Source: Mytilisepta virgata | Taxonomy: Eukaryota > Mollusca > Bivalvia > Mytilida > Mytilidae | Reading direction: 5' to 3' | DNA: 64,000 bases | Assembly: GCA_028015205.1 (NCBI GenBank) | Contig: CM051521.1 | Location: 66,944,314 to 67,008,313, forward strand | Shown here: positions 23,366-34,645 of the stretch, in pieces | Layout of the letters: the number at the start of each line of letters is the position of its first letter | How positions within the stretch are numbered: position 1 is the first letter of the stretch | Made by a program: the position numbers and the translations under genes | The notes under the pieces: generated by a model | Told to the model about the DNA's origin: nothing | Databases searched by the model: none | What the model saw: the letters and a program-made list of their open reading frames with translations, nothing else

Positions 23366-24407
23366 AAGACAACAGGAGACCCGGGATAATTTAATGTGAC
23401 TTTTATACATAATTTTATATATGGTCTCGGCTTAAAAGGGGCGGGCCTTTCCTCTTCTCTAAATCCACCAGTGTCCATCCAATATTTCTTTTAAAACTTA
23501 CCTTGTGTAAACAGTCAACCGCAGCGCACCAGTTATGAGGGAGGTAACGTACAGCGTGTTTGAAACTTTTTTATTTATCGTGCTGCGTTTTCCCCCATTT
23601 TATTTCTCGTGTTTTCGGTCTTTGTGCGTTTCCAGTTCTTTTTATTGGCCGTGATTCCTTATTTTACGTGTTACGGTATTGAAGATACGGAAAATTTTGA
23701 TATACGTTAATTTTAGAAATACATATGTAAATTATATCAATATTTAGTACCATCATTATTCAGTGTAATTAAGAAGTGAATATTATCTAAAACAATGTAT
23801 ATGTCCCCTTTCTTTTCCTCAGAACGTTGCTTATTATTCGTGATTAGGTTTCAGCGAAGATGTTTTATTTCACGTTGTCCTTTCTCATACCCCCTCTTTA
23901 GGACCCTCATATATCGTTCTACGTAAACAAGGTCACGTGATGGGGGAGATTCATCAGACGACAGTGCCACTGATCGTCATAATGTGACATTAAATTATGC
24001 TAACTCGCATTCGTCTAAGTTCTAAGTTCTAAGTTCTAAATTCCAATATGCTGATTGCTATTCGTCTAAGTTCTAAGATCTTATTCATGTATTTTTATGG
24101 AAACAGGATATTTGATTTTTATCATTTCAGGAGTTTGACAAGCTTGAAGGTGTAAAGTTTACAGGTACAATTTTGGAAAATAAAATTAAAAAATTTAGGC
24201 ATGAAAGTAGAAAAGTTACAATAAAAAATTAATAATCGGCCTGTAACAATTTAGAAATTTAATAATATAAAATAGAAATTAGATGTTTATGAAATTAGAA
24301 AATAAGATTTATCATAATACAGCTGACAATTACAATAATAGGAATAAGAATATGAATAATACAACAAGAATATATCGTTATCATTATGGCGGTAATTCCC
24401 TTCCATA

Positions 24408-24413
24408 GGTATT
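24408..24413. repeat. 6-bp target duplication, right (GGTATT)
   Basis: Immediately follows the right arm; identical to 21300-21305. Confidence 0.55.
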
Positions 24414-27400
24414 CGCATTTCAAGATTAGTTATACTACATTTATGAATCATAAAATTATCATTTAGGTGCTTCTCTTGTCTTTTATTGAACATGCTGAGA
24501 TCGTTTATACTTAGCTGTTTAATTGATTGACCACCCTCTGATACACTAAGGTAATATTTATATTATTAAAATTTTTATTAGGTAATTTTATTAATCATGA
24601 AAATAAATATGCATGCTTTCCAACACCTTTAACAGGTGTTTAAAATCATAATATCATAAAATTCCCAATCAGCAAAGTTTGTGTTGTCACTTGTGGTTTA
24701 ACATCAACAAACACATGTGGAACAGGGAACAATCGATGTTTAATTAGGCTTGCCATCAAAATAAAGGTCATTTCAGATGAAAGTTAACTGTCATTAAAAC
24801 TTTATTTAATCACAAATACTTTTCAGGTTGTTTTTTTTTTCAAATAGTAATGAATAAAAAACAATCATGTATGTTTAAAAATAATAACATACTTGGTTGG
24901 TTTGATGATGCATGTACATTTTTACTACACCGATATTGGGCTTGTAAAGCCTTGTTCAGTCAAGCAAAAGTAGTCAAGACATTTGACCAAATGTACAGTA
25001 AAAATTTATGTTGCATCTTTTACATGCAATTTTTGCATTCAACAGAACATTATTTACATGAAGGCTTTACATCTTTCCAGTAGTCATTGCTTGCCATCTC
25101 ATTCATTAAGTGCTTTTCTTATCTCCATACCTGTACCAGAAGGTACTCTCCATATATATTTATACACATCCCCATCCAGAACAGCATCTATTTTATACGG
25201 TCTAGAACAGGATAATTCCCGGCATATTTTAACAACTGTCATCTTTAACAGTTTAACAATATGCCAAACTATCTTATTTCTATTTTGTTTTAACTTGTAC
25301 CAGGGACATTCTATACCAACATTAGTATAGACTGTCCCTGCTTGAACTGGTCAGGACCAGCTGCCATGCCGATTCAGATTGTTCCAATTGGAACTACTCG
25401 GCCTTTCTGGTTGCACGAAGAATGTTATTGTACTGCGTAGCGAGAATGGCCGAGTAGTTACAATTGAGCATCTGTCTGTTCTTATGTTTTAATTGGATTG
25501 TCATATTTAGTTTTAGTTGCTCACCAATCAATCGTTTCTCTGCCTCTTCCATGACTCTATTTATTTATGTTTAAGTCCGGGGTTTAGTGCGATCTAACTA
25601 AAATAAGAATTCCAATTTCACTTTTTTAAAATCTGACTTCGGTTATAAAAGTTGTGATTTCAAAAAGATTAGATTGGGATTAGTGTATCAGTAATTTGAC
25701 GTGTCTATTTGGATTGCAACAGATTGTTAACATGTCGAAACTCCATATAAGAGAGTTACAATCAGTATTTCTGAACATCGCTATATATCTGAATGTTGTT
25801 CAGCATTTGAATAAAATAAAAATATCAATGACTTTATAGATACAGTTCCTTGCTGGCTGGACTTTCTTATATATGTATATACTTATCAAAGGTACCAGGT
25901 TTATTTGTTATCTACGTTTCGGGTGCGTCTCGTCTCTACAAACATCATCAGTGATGCTTGTATCAAAATAAGTGTATGGCCAAAGAATGTACAAAGTTGA
26001 AGACCCAAAATTCCAAAAAATTATGCTAAAATTGAAATATGGCTACGGTATTTTGAAATTAGAAATCCTTAGTATTTCGAATAATTATTCAAAGTTTTTC
26101 TAACAGTAAATTTATAAATAATACAATTTAATTTATAATTCACTACTGGGCTGGTGGCATTATAGCGTTTTAGTTTTAGTTTAGTTAAAATTAATTTAAG
26201 CTGCTGCATCAAACTGATATTTCGTCCTTTTGATATATTGCCGCACCAATTTGATCGATAAAACTCAGTTGATCAAAAACTTGTTTTTATGGCATCCTTT
26301 AAAAGGAAGATTTAAATTCAGCTCCAAAATTTCTATTTTATTGAAATTAAAAATTTGAAAGTTTCAACACTCGGTTCTTAAATTTGATTAAAAAAAAGAA
26401 AATGTTCAGCCTCCAAAGAGCAAATGTTATGGAAAACAAAAATAATGTTATGGAAAATATACATTTGTCTTATTTATACCCCAGCTTTATAAGGGTTATC
26501 CTGTACGTGTAGTTTATATGTCTGTCCATCAGTCTGGCTGTCAATTCCATAAATAGTTTGTTGCTGTTTTTCAATGACTACATAACAAGGCTTCTTGAAA
26601 TATTGTATAAAGGTTTAAATGAGTAAGCTAATTTTTACAAATAAAAGCCAAGTTGAAAATTTATGTTATTTCTTAAAAGAAATTAAAAATATTCAATCTT
26701 TCCTTAAATAACTAAAATCATTACAGTAAAGAACGTGCTTTTACAATTTTCAAAATGTGCATTCATCTCTCATACTAATGGAATTATCTACATGTATATG
26801 ATTTTATTTTGTTTTCAAATTATTACTACTCACAAATCCCTGATAAAAATTTTTGAAGTATGAACAATTTGAATTTTGAATACAGAAAAATCAATCCAAC
26901 ATTTATAACTCACTTCATTTTGCTGCAAATAATATTTTTTTGTCATTGTTGTATTTAACATGTTTACATGAAATTTAATATATTTGTCATCATTGTTCGT
27001 TTTTTTATAATATTTTTCGTGCTCTTAGTGACGGTTTGCATTTAAATATATTAATAATGTAAACTTGATGGTTGAATATGGAATTAAACATGTATAACAG
27101 AAATGAGTTTTATTTTTTGAAATCGAGTTAAAAACAACAGTTTGGATACGGAAAATTGACACAAGTATGTGTTTTGCTTACATTAATGAATTGTTTGGTG
27201 ACAGGGTATATATTTCTGAACTAGTCTAGAACATATAGGTCTGTCTAGAACAAGGTATACATTTTCTGAGCGTGTCAAGAACAGGTTATACATTTTCTGA
27301 GTGTGTCTAGAATAGGGTATGTTTTTCAATATTTCTGTTTAGAACAGGGTATGATTTGGCAAGTGCTGTGGGCACAGTTTTACCCGAAAGGATAGTCAGT

Positions 27401-27703
27401 AACCCCGCCCCCCCCCCCCCCCCCCCCCGGACTCATCCTGATGACAAGGACAACACTCACTTGAAAAATTTTTTAAAAATTGTGGGGAAGGAGACAATAA
27501 AATTTAGTCAGTATCACTGAGTTGGTCATAGGATTAGGGAAACAATCAATGTTTTAATTTATGAAAAATCATTTAAATAAGTGAAGACCTACATGTACAT
27601 GACAAAGTGTGTTTCAACCAGAGTTACATGTATGACAACAGACTGTACATCTATCTGTTCTATGCCTGAAATTATCTCATATTTTGATTAAAAGGAAACA
27701 TAC
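24414..27703. other. Intron 1 sequence, no gene seen
   Basis: AT-rich intronic DNA. It includes an inverted repeat AACTACTCGGCC / GGCCGAGTAGTT near 25394-25465, a segment around 25890-25960 ('gtttcgggtgcgtctcgtct') that looks like an old repeat end, a TATACCCCAGC-type end near 26476 followed by GTCTGTCCATC, and a poly-C run at 27405-27428. Open frames at 24850-25083 and 24983-25330 have no domain. Confidence 0.45.
27404..27429 (+). repeat. Poly-C tract
   Basis: A run of more than 20 C, preceded by a shorter C-run. Similar long C-runs occur at 6181-6195, 6405-6447 and 6838-6852 and a G-run at 47366-47380; lengths of such runs are unreliable in assemblies. Confidence 0.9.
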
Positions 27704-27772
27704 CTTTCTAGGAGGCGATTTCTTGTCAGACATATCCAGAAATGGCAACACAGTGTACTGTAGTGACGGCAT
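27704..27772 (-). CDS. Small unrecognised spliced gene, first coding exon
   Basis: The exon ends at a strong donor, AGAAAG/GTATGT. Two in-frame ATGs are available: 27770-27772 (MPSLQYTVLPFLDMSDKK) and 27731-27733 (MSDKKSPPRK). The first gives a 66-residue protein with the exons at 17672-17768 and 17559-17593, the second 53 residues. The donor phase is 0 and the next exon begins in phase 0. The 9.9-kb intron holds HINE copy D and the 3.1-kb inverted repeat. The exon itself extends upstream to an acceptor-like site at 27873. I do not recognise the product. Short basic and acidic stretches and no membrane segment suggest a soluble, possibly nuclear protein. Confidence 0.55.
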
Positions 27773-27800
27773 GCAGAAAGTTGTTTTTTTCTAGTAAATG

Positions 27801-27872
27801 TTAAGTATTGATACATTGATATTGTAGAAGTAAGTCTTTATAAATCTTTCCTTTGGTTAGGATACTTTTCAT
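27801..27872 (-). promoter_or_regulatory. Upstream ORF in the 5' leader exon
   Basis: A TTATTTGTTTCAG acceptor-like site directly precedes 27872. The leader then starts with an ATG whose frame runs 23 codons (MKSILTKGKIYK...) to a TAA at 27801-27803, 28 bases before the first coding ATG. If the leader exon is real, this uORF would lie in the mRNA and could reduce translation of the main frame. The acceptor also implies a further non-coding exon upstream, beyond 27872. Confidence 0.35.
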
Positions 27873-28000
27873 CTGAAACAAATAAATAATTTCTATTATA
27901 AACAATCTTTATTAATTATTAATAATGAAAGTGCAAACTAAATCACTGGAAAAAGTAAAAATTTATATACATGTACATACATGTACTATTTAGCAAATAA

Positions 28001-28149
28001 TTCATTGCACTGAGGGTCATATGGCAGAATATGGACAGGTTGGATCGGCTGGAAAAAAAATTATGTGGACCGAGCGTAGCATAGCTGAGGTGCATAATTT
28101 TTTTGGGCAACCCGACCATATACTGCCATTCGACCCTCAGTCCAATGAA
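28001..28149. mobile_element. 149-bp palindromic MITE-like element
   Basis: A near-complete palindrome: TTCATTGCACTGAGGGTC at 28001 mirrors GACCCTCAGTCCAATGAA ending at 28149. The pairing continues through 'atatggcag...atatgg' and 'aaaaaaaattatgtg'. The core reads ACCGAGCGTAGC. TA occurs on both sides, which would fit a TA target but is weak evidence. The open frame at 28021-28311 merely reads through it. Confidence 0.65.
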
Positions 28150-30201
28150 CTACATATATTAGCTATATTATACTTATTTCAATGCGCAAACGTTCCAAAT
28201 CTTATAATTAAGCTCCGCCTACCAGTCCATATAAAAATTAAGCCCCGTCCATCGGTCCATATAACATTATATGAATCGCTTTCTTTAATACAGACAAATA
28301 GAAAAACATAATCTTGAAAGTATAACATATAGTTTATAGTAAATAATAACATATCAAGCTAAATATAAACCAGAGAATGTTTCTGTAAGACATGGGACGT
28401 CCCATCCCCATGCCATCTATTATTTACATATATGAGGGAAAGTTATTTGAGAATCATTTTAAATAAATTAGATATACATTGTACATGTTGTATGAAAATG
28501 AGATATCATATTTAAAGCCACATTACCCAAACTTTGAACATTTTCACTGTTATATACATGTGTTAAATGCAGAAACTAACCTGTGTACTAAACAATCGAA
28601 ATTTAATATTTTTAGCACTTTCCAAAAATTCAAAAAGCAAATCACCATACAACTCTACAATTATAATTTATGCAGAGTTGTTTACAGAAGTATATTGGTT
28701 GGCTAATAAACAAACTCATGATCAATGGTAATTTTTTCTTCTTCTTGTAAATTGAAGTCTTGTTCAATTTAAAGAAATCTACATGTATGCAATGTTTATT
28801 TTACTGCAAAAATAATCATGTACATGTAAACAAAGTTTTAAATATAGCATACATGTATTTACCTTGAAATTATCCATATACATATATAAGAAGCTGGTTA
28901 AAAGGTCAAACAACTCAATGGTATTTGTAGAAATTTTTACTTTTAGAGTCAGAATGGAAATTCCAGTACAAGTTTTTCACAAGGGCTATAGACCTTTATA
29001 CATTGTACATTTATCTATATATTTAGCATTGTCTGTCTTTATGATTGGTAGTATGGGAATAGAATCTCATAATCGTAAAAACGAATGGGAATGAGTAAAG
29101 TTTGTCAGCATCTGCCACTTGTCCGGCAGAGAGGTCATAACAGCATGTGTTACTGTAGACGCATTCGCATATATTAATCAAATTAGCTATAAATTGTGAA
29201 TAAAGTACTATTACATGCAACGAGAATACGAACTAGGCCATTTATTTTTAACTAGTTGGTTTACGGATCTGCCGACCCTATTTTACCGATTTGAAGAAAA
29301 AAAAATAAAATTGAAAAGTTTGGTTTTTTATTACTGCCGATCCTCTTAAATCAGCTACATGTATACCAAGAATAAAAATTAATCGAAATAGTTTTTGCAT
29401 CAAAATTTCATAAAAGATTATAATCCAGTTCATCAAAAAATAGATTATTCATCAATAAAATAATTGTAAACAAGATCCAAAAATAAAATCTATTTATAGC
29501 TGTTAGTTGATGTCAATTTCCAAAACAAGTTTTATGAAATGAATTTCCTAATATAATCCATGCTTAAAAAGGGAATGGCAGATGATTAAGGTAAAGACAG
29601 CAAAAGTCTTAAACTGATCATTTGCAACCTTTCTATATTTGACAATATAACCAAGATTGTTCAAATTCAGTCTTCATTGTACATGATTGTCCCTCTTTTT
29701 TTTCTTTTTTTTTTGCAGACCGTCCAACCCTATTTTTAAAAGAAAAAATCTGTAAACCATTTAATTAAAAATAAATGGCCTAATCATTATACCCATGACA
29801 AGACCTAGTGAATGCACAATTGGTATTGTTCGAGGGGATAATTTACTATTCCCGGAAGATATATCATAAAAAATTCTCCGATAATATTTTACACTGTATA
29901 CTAAATTGTATTGATCTAACTTTTTTATTTTTTGTCCGAGTTTTATAGGGCTTGTTTATTATGTTCCTTGCTGCGTAAAAGAAAAAAAATCACTTTTATC
30001 CGTCTTTGTCTATATCTGTTATCTTTTTGAGATATAAGGTGACACGCTAATTTAATTCTACATCGGATTTGATGAATTTTTAAAAGATTATTCTTCACGA
30101 AAAAGCCAACAAAAGTTACTGCAGAAATTTTTTTGAATCTATCACCATTTATAAAATAAATGGGTCAAAGGGGCAAATATAAGTTAATTGATGCTTATCC
30201 C
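28150..30201. other. No gene seen
   Basis: AT-rich spacer. Several small plus-strand frames (28479-28706, 28864-29094) have no recognisable content. The words ACATGTAC/TACATGTA are frequent here. Confidence 0.45.
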
Positions 30202-30207
30202 ATATCC

Positions 30208-31546
30208 CAGGGCTCACCAAACTGGGCGATTAGGGCGATTAAGTCGCCTAATGCTCGCCAATGTCGCCCTGTCATCGGCTCCAGAGCGACAAATGAGTCG
30301 CCCTGTGTTTTTAAGTAAGGCGCCTCCGAACAACGTATGTAATCAGCTGCGTCTGAAGACCGTTATTTTCATTAGAAATCTCGAGCCACCATTTTGCCGC
30401 CATTTTTTGTTTTCTTGGAAATCAAAGGGGAAGGGGAAAGAAACGGCAAAAAGTAAGCTAGAAAAAGGCGGCAATCGGAATTCTCGTGGTTTTTCATTGG
30501 TCACGGTGTTTTTTACCGACCAGTAACAATATGTAGACCTTATTTAAAAATAAATTTAGCGGATTTTGACATATCTATGCACAAATGAAAATTTTGTCAA
30601 TACATTTATTGATTATTAAGGTGTTCAAGCAATGTGAATGGAAGGATTTTAAGAGTATGTTTGAGAAAAAATATTAGTAAAGATTATAGATAAATAAATA
30701 TTAAAAAATAAAATGGCAATAATAAATAAGTTGTGTCAAAAGGTACAAATATTTTTGCTCATATCTGTAACAGAAACTTTCTTCTAAGTTTGGAGCACCA
30801 CTGCATAATTTCATTTTTTTTTAATTTCAAATTATATTCGTCAGTATTTTAAGGCAGCACATGATTTTAATTAAACTTTAACAATAGTACAATAGGCCTA
30901 CCATGGTAAAAATCATGCAGCAATGTACGTTAAAAAAGTGATGATGAGTCCTGGAACTGGGACTCATCATTCTGAAAAATGATGAGTCCCAGGACTCACC
31001 ATGAAAAATTCTTGGTGAGAATCCTGCTTAGTCATATATTTATTATGTCTGTTATGCTGGATTCAAATATCAAATAAATAAAATATGAAAATCAGAAATT
31101 GAGTTTTATTCATTTCAAATATAAATTAATCAGTTTATTACAAGACATCATCATGGCTGTAGAGGAAACCTGCAAAAATAGTAAAAAAGTATTAAACATC
31201 TCTAAGTATACAAATCAAATGTACATCAGACAAACTCACAATCTCTGACAAAGGATATTGATTAAATGCACATGACACAAAATCTCAGATTATGACTAAA
31301 ATAGAAGGATATGGAGTAAATGTAGATAAAATCTCAAACAATACAGGATAAAACACAATAAAGGAATGTACAGTATACATTATAAGACACAAAATAACAG
31401 GTATTTACTCGACAGGCGACGAATTGGGGGAATAAAACAGTCTCCCTGGTGGATTTGGAAGTCTCCCTGTCATGCCCAGAAGTCTCCCTGTTGCTACCAT
31501 GAGGGAGACTGAGTCTCCCTGTTATTTTCAAGTGTGGTGAGCCCTG
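30208..31546. mobile_element. hAT-like non-autonomous element with 6-bp TSD
   Basis: Terminal inverted repeats CAGGGCTCACCA (30208-30219) and TGGTGAGCCCTG (31535-31546) are flanked by ATATCC on both sides (30202-30207 and 31547-31552). The right end has the motif AGTCTCCCTG five times, some inverted, and the left end has the related GTCGCCCTG and GGGCGA several times. Such subterminal repeats are typical of hAT transposase-binding regions. The termini are clearly related to the element at 14617 (CAGGGATCACCA), and both leave 6 bp. No transposase gene is visible; the frame at 30188-30526 is not homologous to anything I know. Confidence 0.75.
30826..31026 (-). repeat. Repeat with GATGAGTCC hairpins, copy 1
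   Basis: About 200 bp shared with 47910-48122: 'attatattcgtcagtatttt', 'taggcctaccatggt' and clustered GATGAGTCC/GGACTCATC words forming hairpins. It ends CAGGATTCTCACCA on the minus strand, which resembles the CAGGG-type hAT-like termini of this window. It is probably the end of a third family, nested in the element 30208-31546. Confidence 0.75.
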
Positions 31547-31552
31547 ATATCC

Positions 31553-33222
31553 TTACATTTTTATATGTATATTGAATTTTGCCTACCCTTACCAAATGAA
31601 TGAAAATGAAAGAAAAATCCTGCTGTTATTAACTCCAGTGGGTAAAAAGTCAACATGGTCACTTACTGAGAGAAGAAATTTTGTTCAGGATGATATCTAT
31701 CAAAAGATGACACTGATTTCGTTCTGCAATTTCGCGGGTGCTTTACAGCATAATTTTTAAAACTGTAAACCTGTCCATCTCAAATTTAGATGTAAATACA
31801 TGCATATTTTTGTTAACCCGTTAAATGCATTTTTGCTCATTGCCAGGAATAATGAGTGCCCAGTTTTTTTTATAGGTGTTCTTGTGTTTTTTATAGGTGT
31901 TCTTGTGTTAAAAAGAAATTAAGAGTTGACTTTATAGATAGAGCAACTCAAATATTTTTTATTATTAACATGATTAATGTGGCGTTTTATCTTTAAATTT
32001 AATGATTTTATTTTCTGTCCTTACACACATCATATTGTATATATAACATAATATTTATACAAGGAAGATATCAATGTATCAGACATAATATGTAATAATA
32101 GATATTATTTTATTTGCTTGGTCATAAGTTAAAAAACAATTCTTGTTGTGTTGCAAGTTTATCTTTTGTTTGTTTAATTGGGGTTTTAAGCCGTTTTCAG
32201 CACATTTGGCTATTTCGTCAAACAAAGTTTTAAATGAACGTGCCCTCATAGATTTCAGCTTGTCCAGTGGAAATGTGTTAAAACCAGACCTGTTTACCCC
32301 ATTTAAGCCAGTAGTGTAGTTTATACATTTAGAAAGTGTAGTTTTCAATATTTAGGTGTAGTTATATATGATATATGTTTTCTTCCTAAATTTTATTAAG
32401 TCATTCTCTTGTAAATCCAAAGATACAACCATGGACTGTCCTTGGTCCAAACATCAAAAAATTTATGTTCTCTGACCTCTTGCTCGTATTTGCGTTTTGA
32501 ATTATGTCTGGCATCACAATATGTAACTAATTGAAAACTTTCGGCATCGCACCATGTGTCAAACTTGACAGTCAACGATCACCAGAGCGTTTGTAATACA
32601 TACTTATATATTCATTATCAAGCGCGTAAAAGACAAAGACTCCGTTTTGCGTTCGGATAACTACCTTTAGACACAAAATTTTTTTACTGTAACATCTTTG
32701 AAAGCGTAGAAATGACCTATTTGGGCGTAGAGCGTAATTTGAGTACAAAAAATCGTAGAAACTACGCCAAAATCGTAGTGGTAAACAGGTCTGTAAAACT
32801 TACTGAAAACTTCACTTAGAAAATGTAAGTTTGCCTCTGAATTTAAATATATATTGAATTTGTTTGTTTATATGATTTTTAATGTCTTTCTGAGTTTTCA
32901 ACATACATGTAATGCATTATAATGATTAATAGTATAAAAAAAATATTGCTTTTTATTTCATTTATCAATCACCACTACGTATCCTGTCCCACAAGTCACA
33001 AAACTCTTGGAGAGTATCTTTTGCATGTGTATTTCTTCACTATATTAATAAAATTTTTGTTAAAAGAGAGTGTCAACTGTCTTCAATTTCCTCTTAAAAT
33101 GCATTCTTGAAAAAAAACATCTTTGAATTTATAACGGCCTTTTTTACAATTGATAGGGTCGACAAAGATATTTTATTTTACAAATGTCTTGAATAAATAA
33201 AGAAGAGATTTAAATATAAAAA
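31553..33222. other. Spacer with a SINE tail fragment
   Basis: AT-rich, no gene called. At 32161-32217 the minus strand reads 'aatgtgctgaaaacggc' and 'aaaccccaa' then an AAAC tail, matching the 3' tail of the SINE at 47533-47801; the head is missing. The 89-residue frame at 32079-32348 overlaps this tail and is not called. Confidence 0.55.
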
Positions 33223-34645
33223 CCAGAGGCTCCATGGAGCCTGAATCGCTCACCTGGATTTTAGCTGACCACAACTGACAATGCACTTCTAGATAATATT
33301 TGTAAGGAATTTTTCTACACTGACCAGCACTTCTAGAAAAGATATGAAAGAATTATTGCAAGGTCCAAGCTGTGGCAGCTATCTTGGATTCCGATCAGCA
33401 CGAAAACATCATTTTTGTAGCCGACAATTATCCAAGGATCTTAATGCAACAAAAAAATTTCAATTGGCTTAGTATTTTCTGACAAGAAGACCTTTCTACA
33501 AATTTCCCCATAGTGTCCAATGTAAATCTAATCCATCTGTGGTGGCCATCTTGAATTTCCAATCGGCACAAAAAACTTAATTTTGTAGAGGTTCATCCAA
33601 TGCTTGTTCATACATAAAAATAATTTAATTGGCTTGGTACTTTCTAACACGAAGACCTTTGTACAAATTTCCAACAAGGTTCAATGTTAAACCAAGTCTG
33701 GCTGTGGTGGCCATATTGAATTTCCAATCGGCACTTAAAACATACATTTTGTAGTGGTCTATCAATTGATCATTCACACATCAAAAACATTTCAATTGCC
33801 TTGGTAGTTTCTGACAATAAGACCTTTGTACAAATTTCCCCATAGGGTCTAATGTTAAACAAAGTCCTTCTGTGACAGTCGTCTTGAATTTTCTGATCGC
33901 CACAAAAAACATTACATGTATTTTGTAGAGGTTCATCGATGGACCATTCATGCAACAAATCAATTCAATTGGCTCAGACATTTCTGACAAGAAGAGCTTT
34001 AAAGATAAGTCCAATCAGAATGAATTATCTGCCCCTGTTAGCCACGTTGAATATCCAAGCGTCACACAGAAAACATGTGTTTCGTAGTGGTCTATCAAAT
34101 GATCATTTACACATCAAAAACATTTCAATTGGCTTGGTAGTTTCTGACAAGACCTTTGTACCATCTTGAATTTCTGATCGGCACAAAAAACATACCTTTT
34201 GTAGATGTTCATCCAATGCTTGTTCATACATAAAAACTTTTCAATTGGCTTGGTAAATTCTGACAAGACCTTTATACAAGTTTTCCCATAGGGTCCAATG
34301 TTAAACTAAGTCTGGCTGTGGCGGCCATCTTGAATTTCCAATTGGCACAAAAAAACATAAGGGTCATTCATGTAACAAATCAATTCAATTCGCTCAGTAG
34401 TTTCTGACAAGAAGAGATTTCAAGATAAGTCCAATCAGAATGAATTATCTGCCCCTGGTAGCCATGTTGAATATCCAATCGGCACAAAAACAACTTTTGT
34501 ACAGAACCAACCAATTAACATTCCTGCAAAGTTTGGTTCAATTTGGACTGGTGGTTTCAGAGAAGAAGATGAAAATGGGAAATGTGGACAGACGCAAAGT
34601 GATGGCAAAAGCTCACATGGCCTTTTAGGCCAGGTGAGCTAATAA
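33223..34645 (-). mobile_element. HINE/Helentron-like element, family 1, copy F
   Basis: The 3' end at 33223 has, on the minus strand, CCAGGTGAGCGATTCAGGCT, the stem-loop GGCTCCATGGAGCC and CTGG next to a T-run. The 5' end at 34645 has TTAGCTCACCTGGCCTAAAA paired with AGGCCATGTGAGC. The body has ~170-bp units with 'gcggccatcttgaatttcc' and 'tttctgacaagaagacc'. It belongs with copy G (58700-62663) to a subfamily with the CCATGG loop and CTGG end, distinct from copies C, D and E with CTAG. Confidence 0.75.

Larger units (their letters stand above)
21306..24407. mobile_element. 3.1-kb foldback-type inverted repeat
   Basis: Two arms of about 1.5 kb (21306-22822 and 22881-24407) are reverse complements around a spacer of roughly 58 bp. 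The outermost ~200 bp differ at only a few positions ('tatggaagggaattaccgcc' on both ends), while the inner halves have more substitutions and small indels. A 6-bp direct repeat GGTATT flanks the whole. The arms contain AACTTAGAACTTAGA short tandems, a GTCCGTCTGTCTGTCTG/CAGACAGACAGACGGAC microsatellite pair, and GGGGGCTTCACATC/GATGTGAAGCCCCC. No transposase frame is seen; the open frames in the arms (22109-22312, 22557-22754, 22929-23246) lack domains. The superfamily is unknown. It lies in intron 1 of the minus-strand gene. Confidence 0.85.

Noticed and set aside
21306..24407. Assembly artefact as the explanation of the 3.1-kb inverted repeat
   Set aside because: The arms differ by many substitutions and indels in the inner part and have a 6-bp duplication at the borders, so it is not a simple mirrored misassembly; long reads would still be the proper test.
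32079..32348. 89-residue minus-strand ORF
   Set aside because: Part of it is the 3' tail of a SINE; no domain.
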